A DNA stretch of 7,944 nt from Bacillota bacterium (GTDB taxonomy: Bacteria > Bacillota > Clostridia > Christensenellales > CALWSW01), in contig JAEYFO010000009.1 of NCBI GenBank assembly GCA_023402915.1, forward strand, positions 1-7,944, given 5' to 3'. Positions 1 through 5,837 of this stretch are shown here, one piece after another. The notes under the pieces are model-generated. The model did not search any database. It worked only from the letters and a program-made list of their open reading frames with translations, and was not told the origin of the DNA. Within the stretch, counting starts at the first letter, position 1, and every line of letters starts with the position of its first letter. A program made the position numbers and the translations under genes.

Positions 1-880
1 CAACGCCGTGGTTGCTCTTGACGACCAGCTTCTTGTTGGGGGCGCGGATGGGCTTGTCGGAGATGACGAAGCAGGAACCGAACGTGCCGATAACCATGAC
101 GGCCGTGCCATCGTCGATACCGCCGCAGCCGAAGGTGTTGCAGTTCTGGTCATGAGCGCCCATGCAGATGTTGCAGCCCACGGGCAGACCGGTCTTTTCA
201 GACATTTCGGGGCTGATGTGGCCGACGACCTTGCCGGGTTCGCGGACGATCTTGGCGCGCTTGGACAGCGGGATACCGAGCAGGCCGTTGATCTTCTCGG
301 ACCAGTCGTGGGTGTTGACGTCGCCGCCGCCTTCACGGCGGGGAGAGGACAGATCGGTGTAATAATCGTCAGCGCCGAACTGCTTGAGGAAGTAGTCCTC
401 GTGGGTGGAGAACATGGCGGTCTTGGCCCAGTTCTCGGGTTCGTGGTTCTTCAGCCAGACCAGCTTGGCAGTGGAGAAGCACATGCCCAGCGGATCGCCG
501 GTGATGGCGTAATATTCGTCGTGATCGATCTTGGAAAGGACTTCCTTGATCTCGGGTTCCTGGCCGCGGACGTCCTGCCAGCCGACCCAGGGACGGATCA
601 GTTCGCCGTTTTCATCGAGCAGACCGATGACGGAGCCCTGCGCGGAAAAGCCCATGGCCACGATCTCCTTGGGATCCACGCCGGAGTTCTGGATCGCCTG
701 CTTGCAGGTGGCAAAGATCGCGGGAACGAGATCTTCGGGGATCTGTTCCACCCAGCCGGGATGGGGATAATAGCAGGGATACTCCCTGTAGTCAGAACCG
801 ATGCAGTTGCCTTCAAAGTCGAACACGCAGGCCTTGCAGCCGGTGGTGCCGCCGTCGATACCAACCAAATACTTACCCAT
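1..880 (-). CDS. FGGY-family carbohydrate kinase, N-terminal 293 residues (cut by window edge)
   Basis: ATP-dependent sugar kinase of the FGGY family (xylulokinase/glycerol kinase group), which phosphorylates a sugar or polyol in the cytoplasm. The reading frame runs from an ATG at 880 to the window edge without a stop. Family full length is about 500 residues, so roughly the first 60% is visible. Residues 5-13 (LVGIDGGTT) form the phosphate-binding start of the actin-like fold. A GFSAQGS segment (78-83) and the following W.GWQD.RG stretch (98-106) lie where family members bind sugar. GAHDQ (241-245) carries the Asp (244) expected to be the catalytic base. The start is set by AAGGAGG at 897-891, eleven bases upstream. 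The gene is divergent from a GntR/UTRA regulator, which suggests local control by its substrate or product. Family assignment is firm. Substrate is not decidable: sugar-site residues differ from classical XylB (no MHG motif) and GlpK, so no gene symbol is given. Confidence 0.9.
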   Translation of the reverse strand, partial: MGKYLVGIDGGTTGCKACVFDFEGNCIGSDYREYPCYYPHPGWVEQIPEDLVPAIFATCKQAIQNSGVDPKEIVAMGFSAQGSVIGLLDENGELIRPWVGWQDVRGQEPEIKEVLSKIDHDEYYAITGDPLGMCFSTAKLVWLKNHEPENWAKTAMFSTHEDYFLKQFGADDYYTDLSSPRREGGGDVNTHDWSEKINGLLGIPLSKRAKIVREPGKVVGHISPEMSEKTGLPVGCNICMGAHDQNCNTFGCGGIDDGTAVMVIGTFGSCFVISDKPIRAPNKKLVVKSNHGV

Positions 881-1086
881 TATACGTTTTCCTCCTTGTT
901 GATGTGTGTTCAGGGAAGAGGGATTTCGAAAAGGATGACTCATGCTGAAATGCAGAAACAGAGCGCCAAAGCAGAACAGCGCTTCTGAAAAGAAGATGTT
1001 CCAAAAATAAAAACGGAAGCAAAGCGTATTTCAGCACGATGAAGTGAAAAATGATCGATAACTCTGTGCCTTGCGATATTGAATAT

Positions 1087-1103
1087 ATTATAAACGTTTT
1101 CTT
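1087..1103. promoter_or_regulatory. cre-like catabolite-control (CcpA) site over the kinase promoter
   Basis: The 17 bases match the published cre consensus WWTGWAARCGYTWWCWW at every position except the G (A at 1090). The near-palindromic centre AAACGTTT is present. The site covers the -10 and part of the spacer of the kinase promoter, where bound CcpA would block RNA polymerase. This fits a carbohydrate kinase gene switched off by preferred sugars. The match is seen in the sequence. Binding is inferred. Confidence 0.55.
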
Positions 1104-1115
1104 ATAAGTTGTAAA
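1087..1115 (-). promoter_or_regulatory. sigma-A promoter of the FGGY kinase
   Basis: On the minus strand a TTTACA -35 (1115-1110) and a perfect TATAAT -10 (1092-1087) are separated by 17 bases. Transcription would start near 1080, giving a 5' leader of about 200 nt before the ATG at 880. I recognise no riboswitch in that leader. Confidence 0.8.
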
Positions 1116-1277
1116 GGGTTATTTGAAATTTTGCACGTTTGTTCGAAGCAATTGATTGAACTTTAAGAAAAATCAAAGAGACAACAAAGCAACGCAGCAT
1201 CGTTATCCTTTCCTGAAATGAAATCAGAACAATATGGAAATTTTTCCGAAGAAAACGCCTGTTTGTGTCATGCTCTG

Positions 1278-1307
1278 TTGACAGACCGAAAGAAAACTGA
1301 GTATAAT
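1278..1307 (+). promoter_or_regulatory. consensus sigma-A promoter of the GntR/UTRA regulator
   Basis: Perfect TTGACA (1278-1283) and perfect TATAAT (1302-1307) hexamers with an 18-base spacer. The start point would be near 1314, about 45 bases before the ATG. So strong a promoter on a repressor gene would usually need restraint, which fits autorepression at the overlapping palindrome. Confidence 0.85.
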
Positions 1308-1311
1308 ATAC
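1301..1311. promoter_or_regulatory. candidate GntR-type operator GTATAATATAC
   Basis: Perfect 11-base palindrome (GTATA-A-TATAC) lying on the -10 of the regulator's own promoter. GTATA/TATAC half sites are typical of HutC/UTRA-class GntR operators. The inner nine bases recur in the -10 region of the divergent kinase (minus strand, 1092-1084). Part of the palindrome is forced by the TATAAT box itself, so it may be partly coincidental. Confidence 0.45.
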
Positions 1312-1357
1312 AATTAGAAAAAATAGACTTTGATCGGATTGAGACGGAGGAAATGGT

Positions 1358-2083
1358 ATGCTGGATCGGAACAACCCCAAGCCGCTGTATGCGCAGTTTG
1401 AAGATCTTTTGCGCTCTGCCATCATGGCGGGAGAATGGGAGACGAACCACGCGATCCCTTCGGAAAACGAGCTGAGCCGCACCTATGGCCTGAGCCGCAT
1501 GACCGTGCGTTCCGTCATTACGCAGCTGGTCAAGGAGGGCCTGCTTTTTCGCGTGCAGGGCAAGGGCACGTTTGTCGCCGCGCCCAAGATCACGACGCGC
1601 TCCCCGGCCTATATGGGCATCCGCGAGCAGCTCGAAGAAATGGGCTACGAAATCTCCACGGAGCTGAAGACCTTTGAAGTGCGCCAGGCCAACGCCCATG
1701 TGGCCCGTGCGCTCGAGGTGGAAAAGGGCAGCGAAGTGACCTATATCAAGCGCCTGCGCTTTGTGGGCGGCCAGCCCATCAGCATCCACCGCTCCTATCT
1801 GCCGACGGAGCTTTGCCCGTCGCTCTCTGCCGACAGCCTTGAGAGCGAGCAGCTTTGCGTCGTGGTGGAGCGGGAATTCGGCATGAAGGCGGCCACAGTG
1901 TCCGAGTCGCTCGAATCGGTGCTGGCCACAGCGGAAGAGGCGGAGCTGCTGGGCATTGACCGGAGCTATCCGCTGCTGCTGCTCGAAGACATCAACAAAA
2001 CCGTCGACGGGAAGATCTTTGAATACACAAAAGTGCTGTTTCGCGGCGATAAGATCAAACTTCATTTTGAATACCAGGCATAG
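1358..2083 (+). CDS. GntR-family transcriptional regulator, HutC/UTRA type
   Basis: Cytoplasmic DNA-binding regulator of 241 residues, the usual size for the HutC subfamily. Residues 9-74 form the winged helix-turn-helix: PLYAQFEDLLRSAI, then IPSENELSRTYGLSRMTVR (recognition helix about 46-55), then the wing GLLFRVQGKGTFVA. Residues from about 88 to 236 form a UTRA ligand domain, with the typical SEVTYIKRLRFVGGQPISIHRSYLP run and the closing DGKIFEYTKVLFRGDKIKLHFEY. UTRA proteins often sense sugars or sugar phosphates, so the ligand may be the substrate or product of the divergent kinase (inference). The ATG at 1358 is preceded by GGAGG (1346-1350) at 7 bases. An out-of-frame ATG at 1353 is ignored. 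The gene ends 20 bases before a terminator, so it is probably monocistronic. Confidence 0.93.
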   Translation: MLDRNNPKPLYAQFEDLLRSAIMAGEWETNHAIPSENELSRTYGLSRMTVRSVITQLVKEGLLFRVQGKGTFVAAPKITTRSPAYMGIREQLEEMGYEISTELKTFEVRQANAHVARALEVEKGSEVTYIKRLRFVGGQPISIHRSYLPTELCPSLSADSLESEQLCVVVEREFGMKAATVSESLESVLATAEEAELLGIDRSYPLLLLEDINKTVDGKIFEYTKVLFRGDKIKLHFEYQA

Positions 2084-2102
2084 GAAAAACCAATGGTTTC
2101 TG

Positions 2103-2125
2103 AAAAGCGGCTTCGGCCGTTTTTT
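2103..2125 (+). terminator. rho-independent terminator of the GntR regulator gene
   Basis: Eight-pair stem AAAGCGGC / GCCGTTTT (one G-U pair) closed by a C(UUCG)G tetraloop and running into a six-T tract. It begins 20 bases after the stop codon. Confidence 0.85.
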
Positions 2126-2227
2126 GCTTAGGGAGAAGGTAGGGAAAAAAGGGAAGAAAAGAAGTTTGTTGAAATTATATCGTTAAAAAGCGCTCAAATA
2201 ACAAATTTGTGTTTTATTAAACAATTC

Positions 2228-2256
2228 TTTTCAAAAACAGAAAGAAAAGCTATACT
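2228..2256 (+). promoter_or_regulatory. probable promoter of the GNAT gene
   Basis: TTTTCA (2228-2233) and TATACT (2251-2256) with a 17-base spacer, in a very AT-rich stretch after the preceding terminator. The start point would fall near 2263. A TTG at 2268 would then have no room for a ribosome site, which favours the GTG at 2313 as the start of the gene. Confidence 0.55.
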
Positions 2257-2296
2257 ATAAGAACAGATTGGCAGAAAAAGTGTTTCGGGATTTTGA

Positions 2297-2305
2297 AAGG
2301 GGAGG
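2297..2305 (+). promoter_or_regulatory. ribosome binding site deciding the GTG start of the GNAT gene
   Basis: AAGGGGAGG ends seven bases before the GTG at 2313. No comparable site precedes the in-frame TTG at 2268. Confidence 0.75.
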
Positions 2306-2312
2306 GATCGCC

Positions 2313-2891
2313 GTGCACGAAACCAGAAGGCTCATTCTCCGGTTGTCCGACGAAGTGGAGGCCGGTCAGGTTCTGGCGTATTATGAACGCAACAGGGACT
2401 TTTTCAAGCCCTACGAACCGGAGCGCCCGCGGGGCTTCTTTACGCTGGAAAACCAGCAGATGTATCTGCTGCGCGACCAGGAAAATCTCGAAGGGCGGCG
2501 CGGCATGCGCTTTTGGCTTTCCCGGCAGGAAGAGCCGGAGGAGATCATGGGCACCATCGCGCTCAACGGCATCATGTGGGGCGGGTTCCGCTCGTCCTTC
2601 GTGGGCTATAAGCTCGACTGCAACCACGCGGCCAAGGGCTATATGACCGAGGCGCTGGGGCAGGTGGTCAGCATCGCGTTCCATCAGCTCAAGCTGCACC
2701 GGCTCGAAGCCAATGTCATGCACCGCAATTACGCCGCTGTGCGCGTCGTGGAAAAGCTGGGCTTTGAGGAAGAGGGCATTTCGCGAAAATACATGAATAT
2801 CAACGGCCGCTGGGAGGATCATGTCCACATGGTGATACTCAATCCCGCGGTGGAAAATTCCGTCGAGGAGCCGGTGCGCCTGTGGTATTGA
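2313..2891 (+). CDS. GNAT-family N-acetyltransferase, RimJ/RimL-like
   Basis: Acetyl-CoA-dependent N-acetyltransferase of 192 residues (GTG start), a normal length for the RimJ/RimL group that acetylates protein N-termini or small amines. Visible marks are ETRRLILR at the start (3-10), MGTIALNGI (79-87, beta strand 3-4 region), VGYKLDCNHAAKGYMTEAL (97-115, acetyl-CoA-binding motif A), and HRLEANVMHRNYAAVRVVEKLGFEEEG (129-155), the typical asparagine-bearing helix and 'GF..EG' end. RWEDHVHMVI (166-175) is the usual closing strand. The frame is open back to a TTG at 2268, but the ribosome site selects 2313. The gene has its own promoter and terminator, so it is probably monocistronic. Neighbours give no hint of substrate. 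Family is clear, target unknown. Confidence 0.88.
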   Translation: MHETRRLILRLSDEVEAGQVLAYYERNRDFFKPYEPERPRGFFTLENQQMYLLRDQENLEGRRGMRFWLSRQEEPEEIMGTIALNGIMWGGFRSSFVGYKLDCNHAAKGYMTEALGQVVSIAFHQLKLHRLEANVMHRNYAAVRVVEKLGFEEEGISRKYMNINGRWEDHVHMVILNPAVENSVEEPVRLWY

Positions 2892-2931
2892 GCGCTCTTG
2901 CGGCCCGCTGAAAAATTTGATAAAATTAAAG

Positions 2932-2962
2932 AAAAAGCGTTCCGGGAAATGGAGCGCTTTTT
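2932..2962 (+). terminator. rho-independent terminator after the GNAT gene
   Basis: Twelve-pair stem AAAAAGCGTTCC / GGAGCGCTTTTT (one G-U pair) around a seven-base loop, with A and T tracts on both sides. It could work in either direction, but only the rightward GNAT gene needs it. Confidence 0.85.
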
Positions 2963-3040
2963 GGGTTATTCCGGTGAAAATCGGATAGAAAAAACGTTTT
3001 TCGTCAGAGGAAAGGGTTAGAGGAAAGGAAGGAACAGAGC

Positions 3041-4366
3041 ATGGCAGTACGGGCAGTGGACCTGATTTTGAAAAAGAAGCAGGGCGAAGCGCTTTCCACG
3101 GAGGAGATCAACGCCCTGATTTCGGAATATACAGCGCGCCGCGTGCCGGATTATCAGATGGCGGCGCTGCTGATGGCCATTTGTTTCCGCGGGATGAACG
3201 AGCGCGAAACCTTCGATCTGACCATGGCAATGGTTCATTCCGGCGACGTGGTGGATCTTTCCGCCATTCCAGGAATCAAGGTAGACAAACACTCCACCGG
3301 CGGCGTGGGCGACACGACGACGCTGCTGCTTGCGCCGCTGGCTGCGGCTTGCGGAGTCCCTGTGGCAAAGATCAGCGGCCGCGGGCTGGGACATACCGGC
3401 GGCACTCTCGACAAGCTGGAATCCGTCAGGGGCGTGAGCGTTTCGATGGAAATGGAGCGCTTTGTGCGCGTCGTTCAGGAGAGCGGCCTCGCCGTCATCG
3501 GGCAGACAGCGAATCTCGTTCCGGCGGACAAAATGCTCTATGCCCTCCGCGATGTGACCGGCACGGTGGACAGCATTCCGCTCATTGCATCGAGCATCAT
3601 GAGCAAAAAGATCGCCGCCGGAAGCGACGCTATCGTGCTGGACGTCAAGACCGGCTCGGGCGCGTTCATGCACGAAAAAGAGGACGCTTTTGCATTGGCG
3701 CGGGAGATGGTGCGCCTGGGCCGCCGGGCGGGACGGAAGACCGTTGCCGTTGTGACGGACATGAACCAGCCGCTGGGGATGGCCGTGGGCAACGCCATCG
3801 AGGTGCGGGAGACCATTCTGGCGCTGAGCGGCAAGATCCCGCCGGACGACCCGCTCATTGAGGTGGTATTGCTCCTTGGCACACAGATGCTGCGGCTTTC
3901 CGGTGTGGCAAAGACCGACGAAGAAGCGCGGGAAAAGCTGTTCCATGCGCTCCAAAGCGGCGCTGGGCTGGAAAAATTCCGCGCGCTCCTTTGCGCCCTT
4001 GGCGGCGACGGACGCTGCTGCGACGATCCGGACAGCCTGCTGCGGGCTCGCAGGACGATCGATATTCCCGCCCCCTGCGACGGCTATGTTTCGGGCATGA
4101 ACGCGCTGGAGATCGGCGAAGCGTCGCTGCTGCTCGGTGCTGGACGGGCTACGAAAGAGGACAAAATTGACCCGGACGTCGGCCTGATCATGAACGTCCG
4201 CGTGGGCAGTCCCGTCAGGCAGGGCGAGCCGCTGGCCCGCTTCTACATCAATGACGAAACCAATTTGGACGCGGCGAAGGAGCATTTCCTGCGGGGGATT
4301 TTCTTTGCAAACGAGCCGGTGGAGCGCCCGCCGATGGTGTATGGCGTCGTGCGGGAAGAGGCATAG
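3041..4366 (+). CDS. pdp: pyrimidine-nucleoside phosphorylase
   Basis: Cytoplasmic enzyme that splits uridine, deoxyuridine or thymidine with phosphate into free base and (deoxy)ribose-1-phosphate, for nucleoside salvage and use as carbon source. Its 441 residues match the family (about 430-440). The alpha domain comes first. The phosphate-site KHSTGGVGDTTT is at 83-94, and the family signature SGRGLGHTGGTLDKLES at 112-128. RDVTGTVDSIPLIASSIMSKK at 170-190 supplies Arg, Ser and Lys residues that bind the pyrimidine base, and DVKTGSGAFM follows at 201-210. The C-terminal domain (about 345-435) shows PAPCDGYV and VGSPVRQGEPLARFYIND. The start is an ATG preceded by AAAGGAAGGAA. The gene stands alone between terminators with no other nucleoside gene beside it. 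Thymidine phosphorylase (deoA) is the alternative name. The broad-specificity enzyme is the usual form in Bacillota, so pdp is preferred. Confidence 0.93.
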   Translation: MAVRAVDLILKKKQGEALSTEEINALISEYTARRVPDYQMAALLMAICFRGMNERETFDLTMAMVHSGDVVDLSAIPGIKVDKHSTGGVGDTTTLLLAPLAAACGVPVAKISGRGLGHTGGTLDKLESVRGVSVSMEMERFVRVVQESGLAVIGQTANLVPADKMLYALRDVTGTVDSIPLIASSIMSKKIAAGSDAIVLDVKTGSGAFMHEKEDAFALAREMVRLGRRAGRKTVAVVTDMNQPLGMAVGNAIEVRETILALSGKIPPDDPLIEVVLLLGTQMLRLSGVAKTDEEAREKLFHALQSGAGLEKFRALLCALGGDGRCCDDPDSLLRARRTIDIPAPCDGYVSGMNALEIGEASLLLGAGRATKEDKIDPDVGLIMNVRVGSPVRQGEPLARFYINDETNLDAAKEHFLRGIFFANEPVERPPMVYGVVREEA

Positions 4367-4440
4367 AAACAGGCCGCAAGGGCTCGAGCGCTGGAAGAAC
4401 CATTCTGAGATTGCTTCAAACAAAGAATAGCGCAAGCGTC

Positions 4441-4487
4441 AACCAGCCGCTGCATCTGAAAACCGGGTGCGGCGGTTTTTGATTTTT
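4441..4487 (+). terminator. rho-independent terminator after the phosphorylase gene
   Basis: Two mutually exclusive foldings are possible and both end in the TTTTTGATTTTT tract. One is AACC-A-GCCGC (4441-4450) with GCGGCGGTT (4469-4477), containing a bulged A and a long loop. The other is the compact AAAACCG (4459-4465) with CGGTTTT (4473-4479) around a seven-base loop. It lies 75 bases after the stop codon. Confidence 0.7.
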
Positions 4488-4559
4488 GGAATCATGCGGG
4501 ACAGATTGGAAAAGAGAACGCAGAAATCCGAAAGCTCCGGCAGCCGGATGCGTGGCTGT

Positions 4560-4678
4560 GTGCTCCGGAGGGGTGCCGTGTGCGCTGGAAAGCGCGGTGT
4601 GCTCCGCAGGGGTGCCGTGTGCTCCGCAGGGGTGCCGTGCGCTACGGAGGGGTGCTGTGTGCTACGGAAGGGGATGGG
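4560..4678. repeat. 20-base tandem repeat (minisatellite), about six units
   Basis: Units start at 4560, 4580, 4599, 4619, 4639 and 4659. The units at 4599 and 4619 are identical (GTGCTCCGCAGGGGTGCCGT), and those at 4560 and 4639 differ by a few bases. The last unit decays after its first half. The second (19 bases) is replaced by a small hairpin, GCGCT-GGAA-AGCGC (4582-4595). The unit length is not a multiple of three and all plus frames across it give Cys-rich nonsense, so it is not judged coding. It sits between the terminators at 4441-4487 and 4712-4737. Confidence 0.85.
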
Positions 4679-4711
4679 CCTTTGTTAAATTTGAGGGAAT
4701 TTCGGCAAACA

Positions 4712-4737
4712 AAAAAGCCCCCGAAAAGGGGCTTTTT
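4712..4737 (-). terminator. bidirectional terminator at the end of thiT
   Basis: Perfect ten-pair stem AAAAAGCCCC / GGGGCTTTTT with a six-base loop, flanked by A and T tracts. It lies 25 bases beyond the thiT stop on the minus strand and would also stop any rightward readthrough from pdp. Confidence 0.88.
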
Positions 4738-4762
4738 GCGAAACCGTTGGAAAGACGAATCC

Positions 4763-5425
4763 TCAGGCAGCGGGAGCAGGCGCGGGACGCATCCGCTCGA
4801 TGGTCCTGTGCAGCAGCACGGCCAGCACCAGGCAGATCGCCAGGTCGGGCAGGATGCAGGAAGCCTGATAGCCCAGCGAATAGAGCCAGGGATTCATGCC
4901 TTCGGGCGCGTATTCGGCAAAGAAGATCGCGCCGGAAAGGAAGTGGCTCAGGAAGCGCAGCAGACCGGAAACCGCGACGCCCACATAGAGGTTCTTGCGG
5001 AAGAAGCCCGCGCAGCCCAGCACGCCGAAGGCGAGGATGTAGTCGAGCAGGATCTGCACCGGATGGACGAAATAAGCGTCCTGGATCATCTGAAGCAGGG
5101 CATAGGCCACGCCGGCGAGAATGCCCTTGCGCGGGCCGTACCAGTAGGCGTAGACCATGATGGGCAGCATGGAGCCGGGGGTGATGGAGCCGCCCTGCGG
5201 CATATGCAGCAGACGGATGTAGCTCAGAACGAAGGACAGGGAGATGCACATGGCGCCGTAGACCAGCGCGCGGGTGTCAAAGCCCTTTTTCTGCACGGGT
5301 TCCTTCTTCTTGAAGGCGCGCAGCGCCACGAGCACCAGCGCCACAAAAGCCACGGCCAGCGCCGCAAACATGAGCCATTCTTTTGTGCTCAGTTCGGAAA
5401 AGTGGGAGAAAAGCGTAAAATCCAT
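4763..5425 (-). CDS. thiT: ThiT, thiamine-binding S component of an ECF transporter
   Basis: Membrane protein that captures thiamine and works with a shared ECF energising module (EcfA, EcfA', EcfT), not encoded here. It has 220 residues against about 180-200 for typical ThiT. Conserved family text is PQGGSITPGSMLPI (76-89), then HPVQILLDYILAFGVLGCAG (121-140). RFLSHFLSGAIFFAEYA (157-173) and PWLYSLGYQ (179-187) resemble the thiamine-site helices of Lactococcus ThiT; H161, D128 and Y182 sit where its binding His, Glu and Tyr lie, with Asp in place of that Glu. Six core hydrophobic segments are preceded by an extra one (about 17-36), followed by a KKKEPVQKK linker. The tail ends in PAPAPAA. 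The ATG at 5425 has AAAGG seven bases upstream. The upstream TPP riboswitch independently supports thiamine as substrate and indicates repression when thiamine pyrophosphate is plentiful. Confidence 0.92.
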   Translation of the reverse strand: MDFTLFSHFSELSTKEWLMFAALAVAFVALVLVALRAFKKKEPVQKKGFDTRALVYGAMCISLSFVLSYIRLLHMPQGGSITPGSMLPIMVYAYWYGPRKGILAGVAYALLQMIQDAYFVHPVQILLDYILAFGVLGCAGFFRKNLYVGVAVSGLLRFLSHFLSGAIFFAEYAPEGMNPWLYSLGYQASCILPDLAICLVLAVLLHRTIERMRPAPAPAA

Positions 5426-5570
5426 AACAATACCTTTCTGTCAGAATGCGTTTGAACGCCGCCGCAGGCCGCTGCCCGGGGCGGAACCGCGCAGAACACG
5501 CAGCGCAGAAAGGCGGAATTTTTGAAAAATCCTGATAGCGTTCCGATAATCCGGCGCTTCAAATTTTTTC

Positions 5571-5603
5571 AAAGAAAACCCCCGCATGAAGTTCATGCAG
5601 GGG
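5571..5603 (-). terminator. candidate riboswitch-controlled terminator in the thiT leader
   Basis: On the minus strand CCCC-T-GCATGA pairs with TCATGCGGGG around a three-base loop, with one bulged T, followed by GTTTTCTTTG. It lies about 95 bases after the aptamer and 145 bases before the thiT ATG, as expected for an intrinsic terminator used when the aptamer is bound by TPP. The T tract is interrupted, so its strength is uncertain. Confidence 0.65.
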
Positions 5604-5696
5604 AAACTGGTAAACGAAAACTTCCTCAAAAGAACGGTTGCTGCCCAGCCAAAACACGACTGCCGCACAGCGCCGCTTTTTGAAAAAATACGTCTG

Positions 5697-5785
5697 CCGC
5701 TTCCCTACGTTAGTGCTAACTACCAGGTTCCAAGGGTCCATGCGGCGATCTGCCGCATCATCTCAGCCAAAGGCACCCCCAGCGG
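5697..5785 (-). ncRNA. TPP riboswitch (THI element) aptamer
   Basis: The minus strand carries the conserved parts in order. Helix P1 pairs CCGCT (5785-5781) with AGCGG (5701-5697). GGGGGTGCC (5780-5772) is followed by the short GCC-TTT-GGC helix and the invariant CTGAGA (5766-5761). Next comes an inserted hairpin TGCGGC-AGATC-GCCGCA, then ACCCTTGGAACCTG and the GTTAGCACTAACGTAGGGAA end (5720-5701). CTGAGA and ACCTG...GTAGGGAA are the pyrimidine- and pyrophosphate-sensing halves of known TPP aptamers. The element lies inside the thiT leader about 17 bases after the predicted start of transcription. Confidence 0.95.
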
Positions 5786-5808
5786 AGCGATTCAATTGTG
5801 ACATGGTT

Positions 5809-5837
5809 AGTGTATCAGCGCAAAAGCCCGCTGTCAA
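5809..5837 (-). promoter_or_regulatory. promoter of the riboswitch-thiT transcript
   Basis: Perfect TTGACA -35 (5837-5832), 17-base spacer, TACACT -10 (5814-5809) on the minus strand. Transcription would start near 5802, so the whole TPP aptamer is in the transcript. Confidence 0.8.

Larger units (their letters stand above)
881..1357. other. shared divergent control region, kinase / GntR regulator
   Basis: This 477-base AT-rich stretch has no convincing gene. It contains the leader and promoter of the kinase (minus strand), the promoter and operator-like palindrome of the regulator (plus strand), and a cre-like site. The part from about 1116 to 1277 shows nothing recognisable beyond A/T-rich sequence. 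Confidence 0.7.
4367..4762. other. convergent intergenic region between pdp and thiT
   Basis: Nearly 400 bases with no convincing gene. It holds the pdp terminator, the 20-base tandem repeats and the bidirectional terminator shared with thiT. An open plus frame at 4467-4688 merely runs through the repeats and lacks a ribosome site. Confidence 0.7.

Noticed and set aside
8..988. Long plus-strand open frame (326 codons)
   Set aside because: It runs antisense over the FGGY kinase, whose own frame carries clear family motifs and a strong ribosome site. The plus-strand product is a GC-codon shadow without a domain.
1268..2065. Minus-strand open frame (265 codons) over the GntR regulator
   Set aside because: Antisense shadow of a clear winged-helix/UTRA gene, with no family features of its own.
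2250..2828. Minus-strand open frame (192 codons) over the RimJ-like GNAT gene
   Set aside because: Antisense shadow; the plus-strand protein has full GNAT motifs.
2989..3001. cre-like AAAAAACGTTTTT before pdp
   Set aside because: Only 10 of 13 core cre positions fit, with T, G and final C all wrong. An A-run next to a T-run around CG can arise by chance.
3017..4435. Minus-strand open frame of 472 codons covering all of pdp
   Set aside because: Although longer than pdp itself, it has no recognisable domain or ribosome site, is rich in His, Arg and Ala as expected from antisense of GC-rich codons, and overlaps a gene of certain identity.
4467..4688. Cys-rich small protein encoded across the 20-base repeats
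   Set aside because: Repeat length is not a multiple of three, every plus frame gives similar Cys/Arg/Gly text, and there is no ribosome site. It also starts inside a terminator.
4486..5455. Plus-strand open frames opposite thiT (224 and 291 codons)
   Set aside because: They are antisense to a confident ThiT gene and run through the tandem repeats and a terminator hairpin.
5515..5532. GGAATTTTTGAAAAATCC inverted repeat as a further terminator
   Set aside because: The loop would be too small for the full pairing, and no T tract follows on either strand.
5441..5668. Minus-strand 75-codon frame in the thiT leader (possible leader peptide)
   Set aside because: It spans the terminator hairpin and has no ribosome site or protein family features. 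The riboswitch already explains the regulation.
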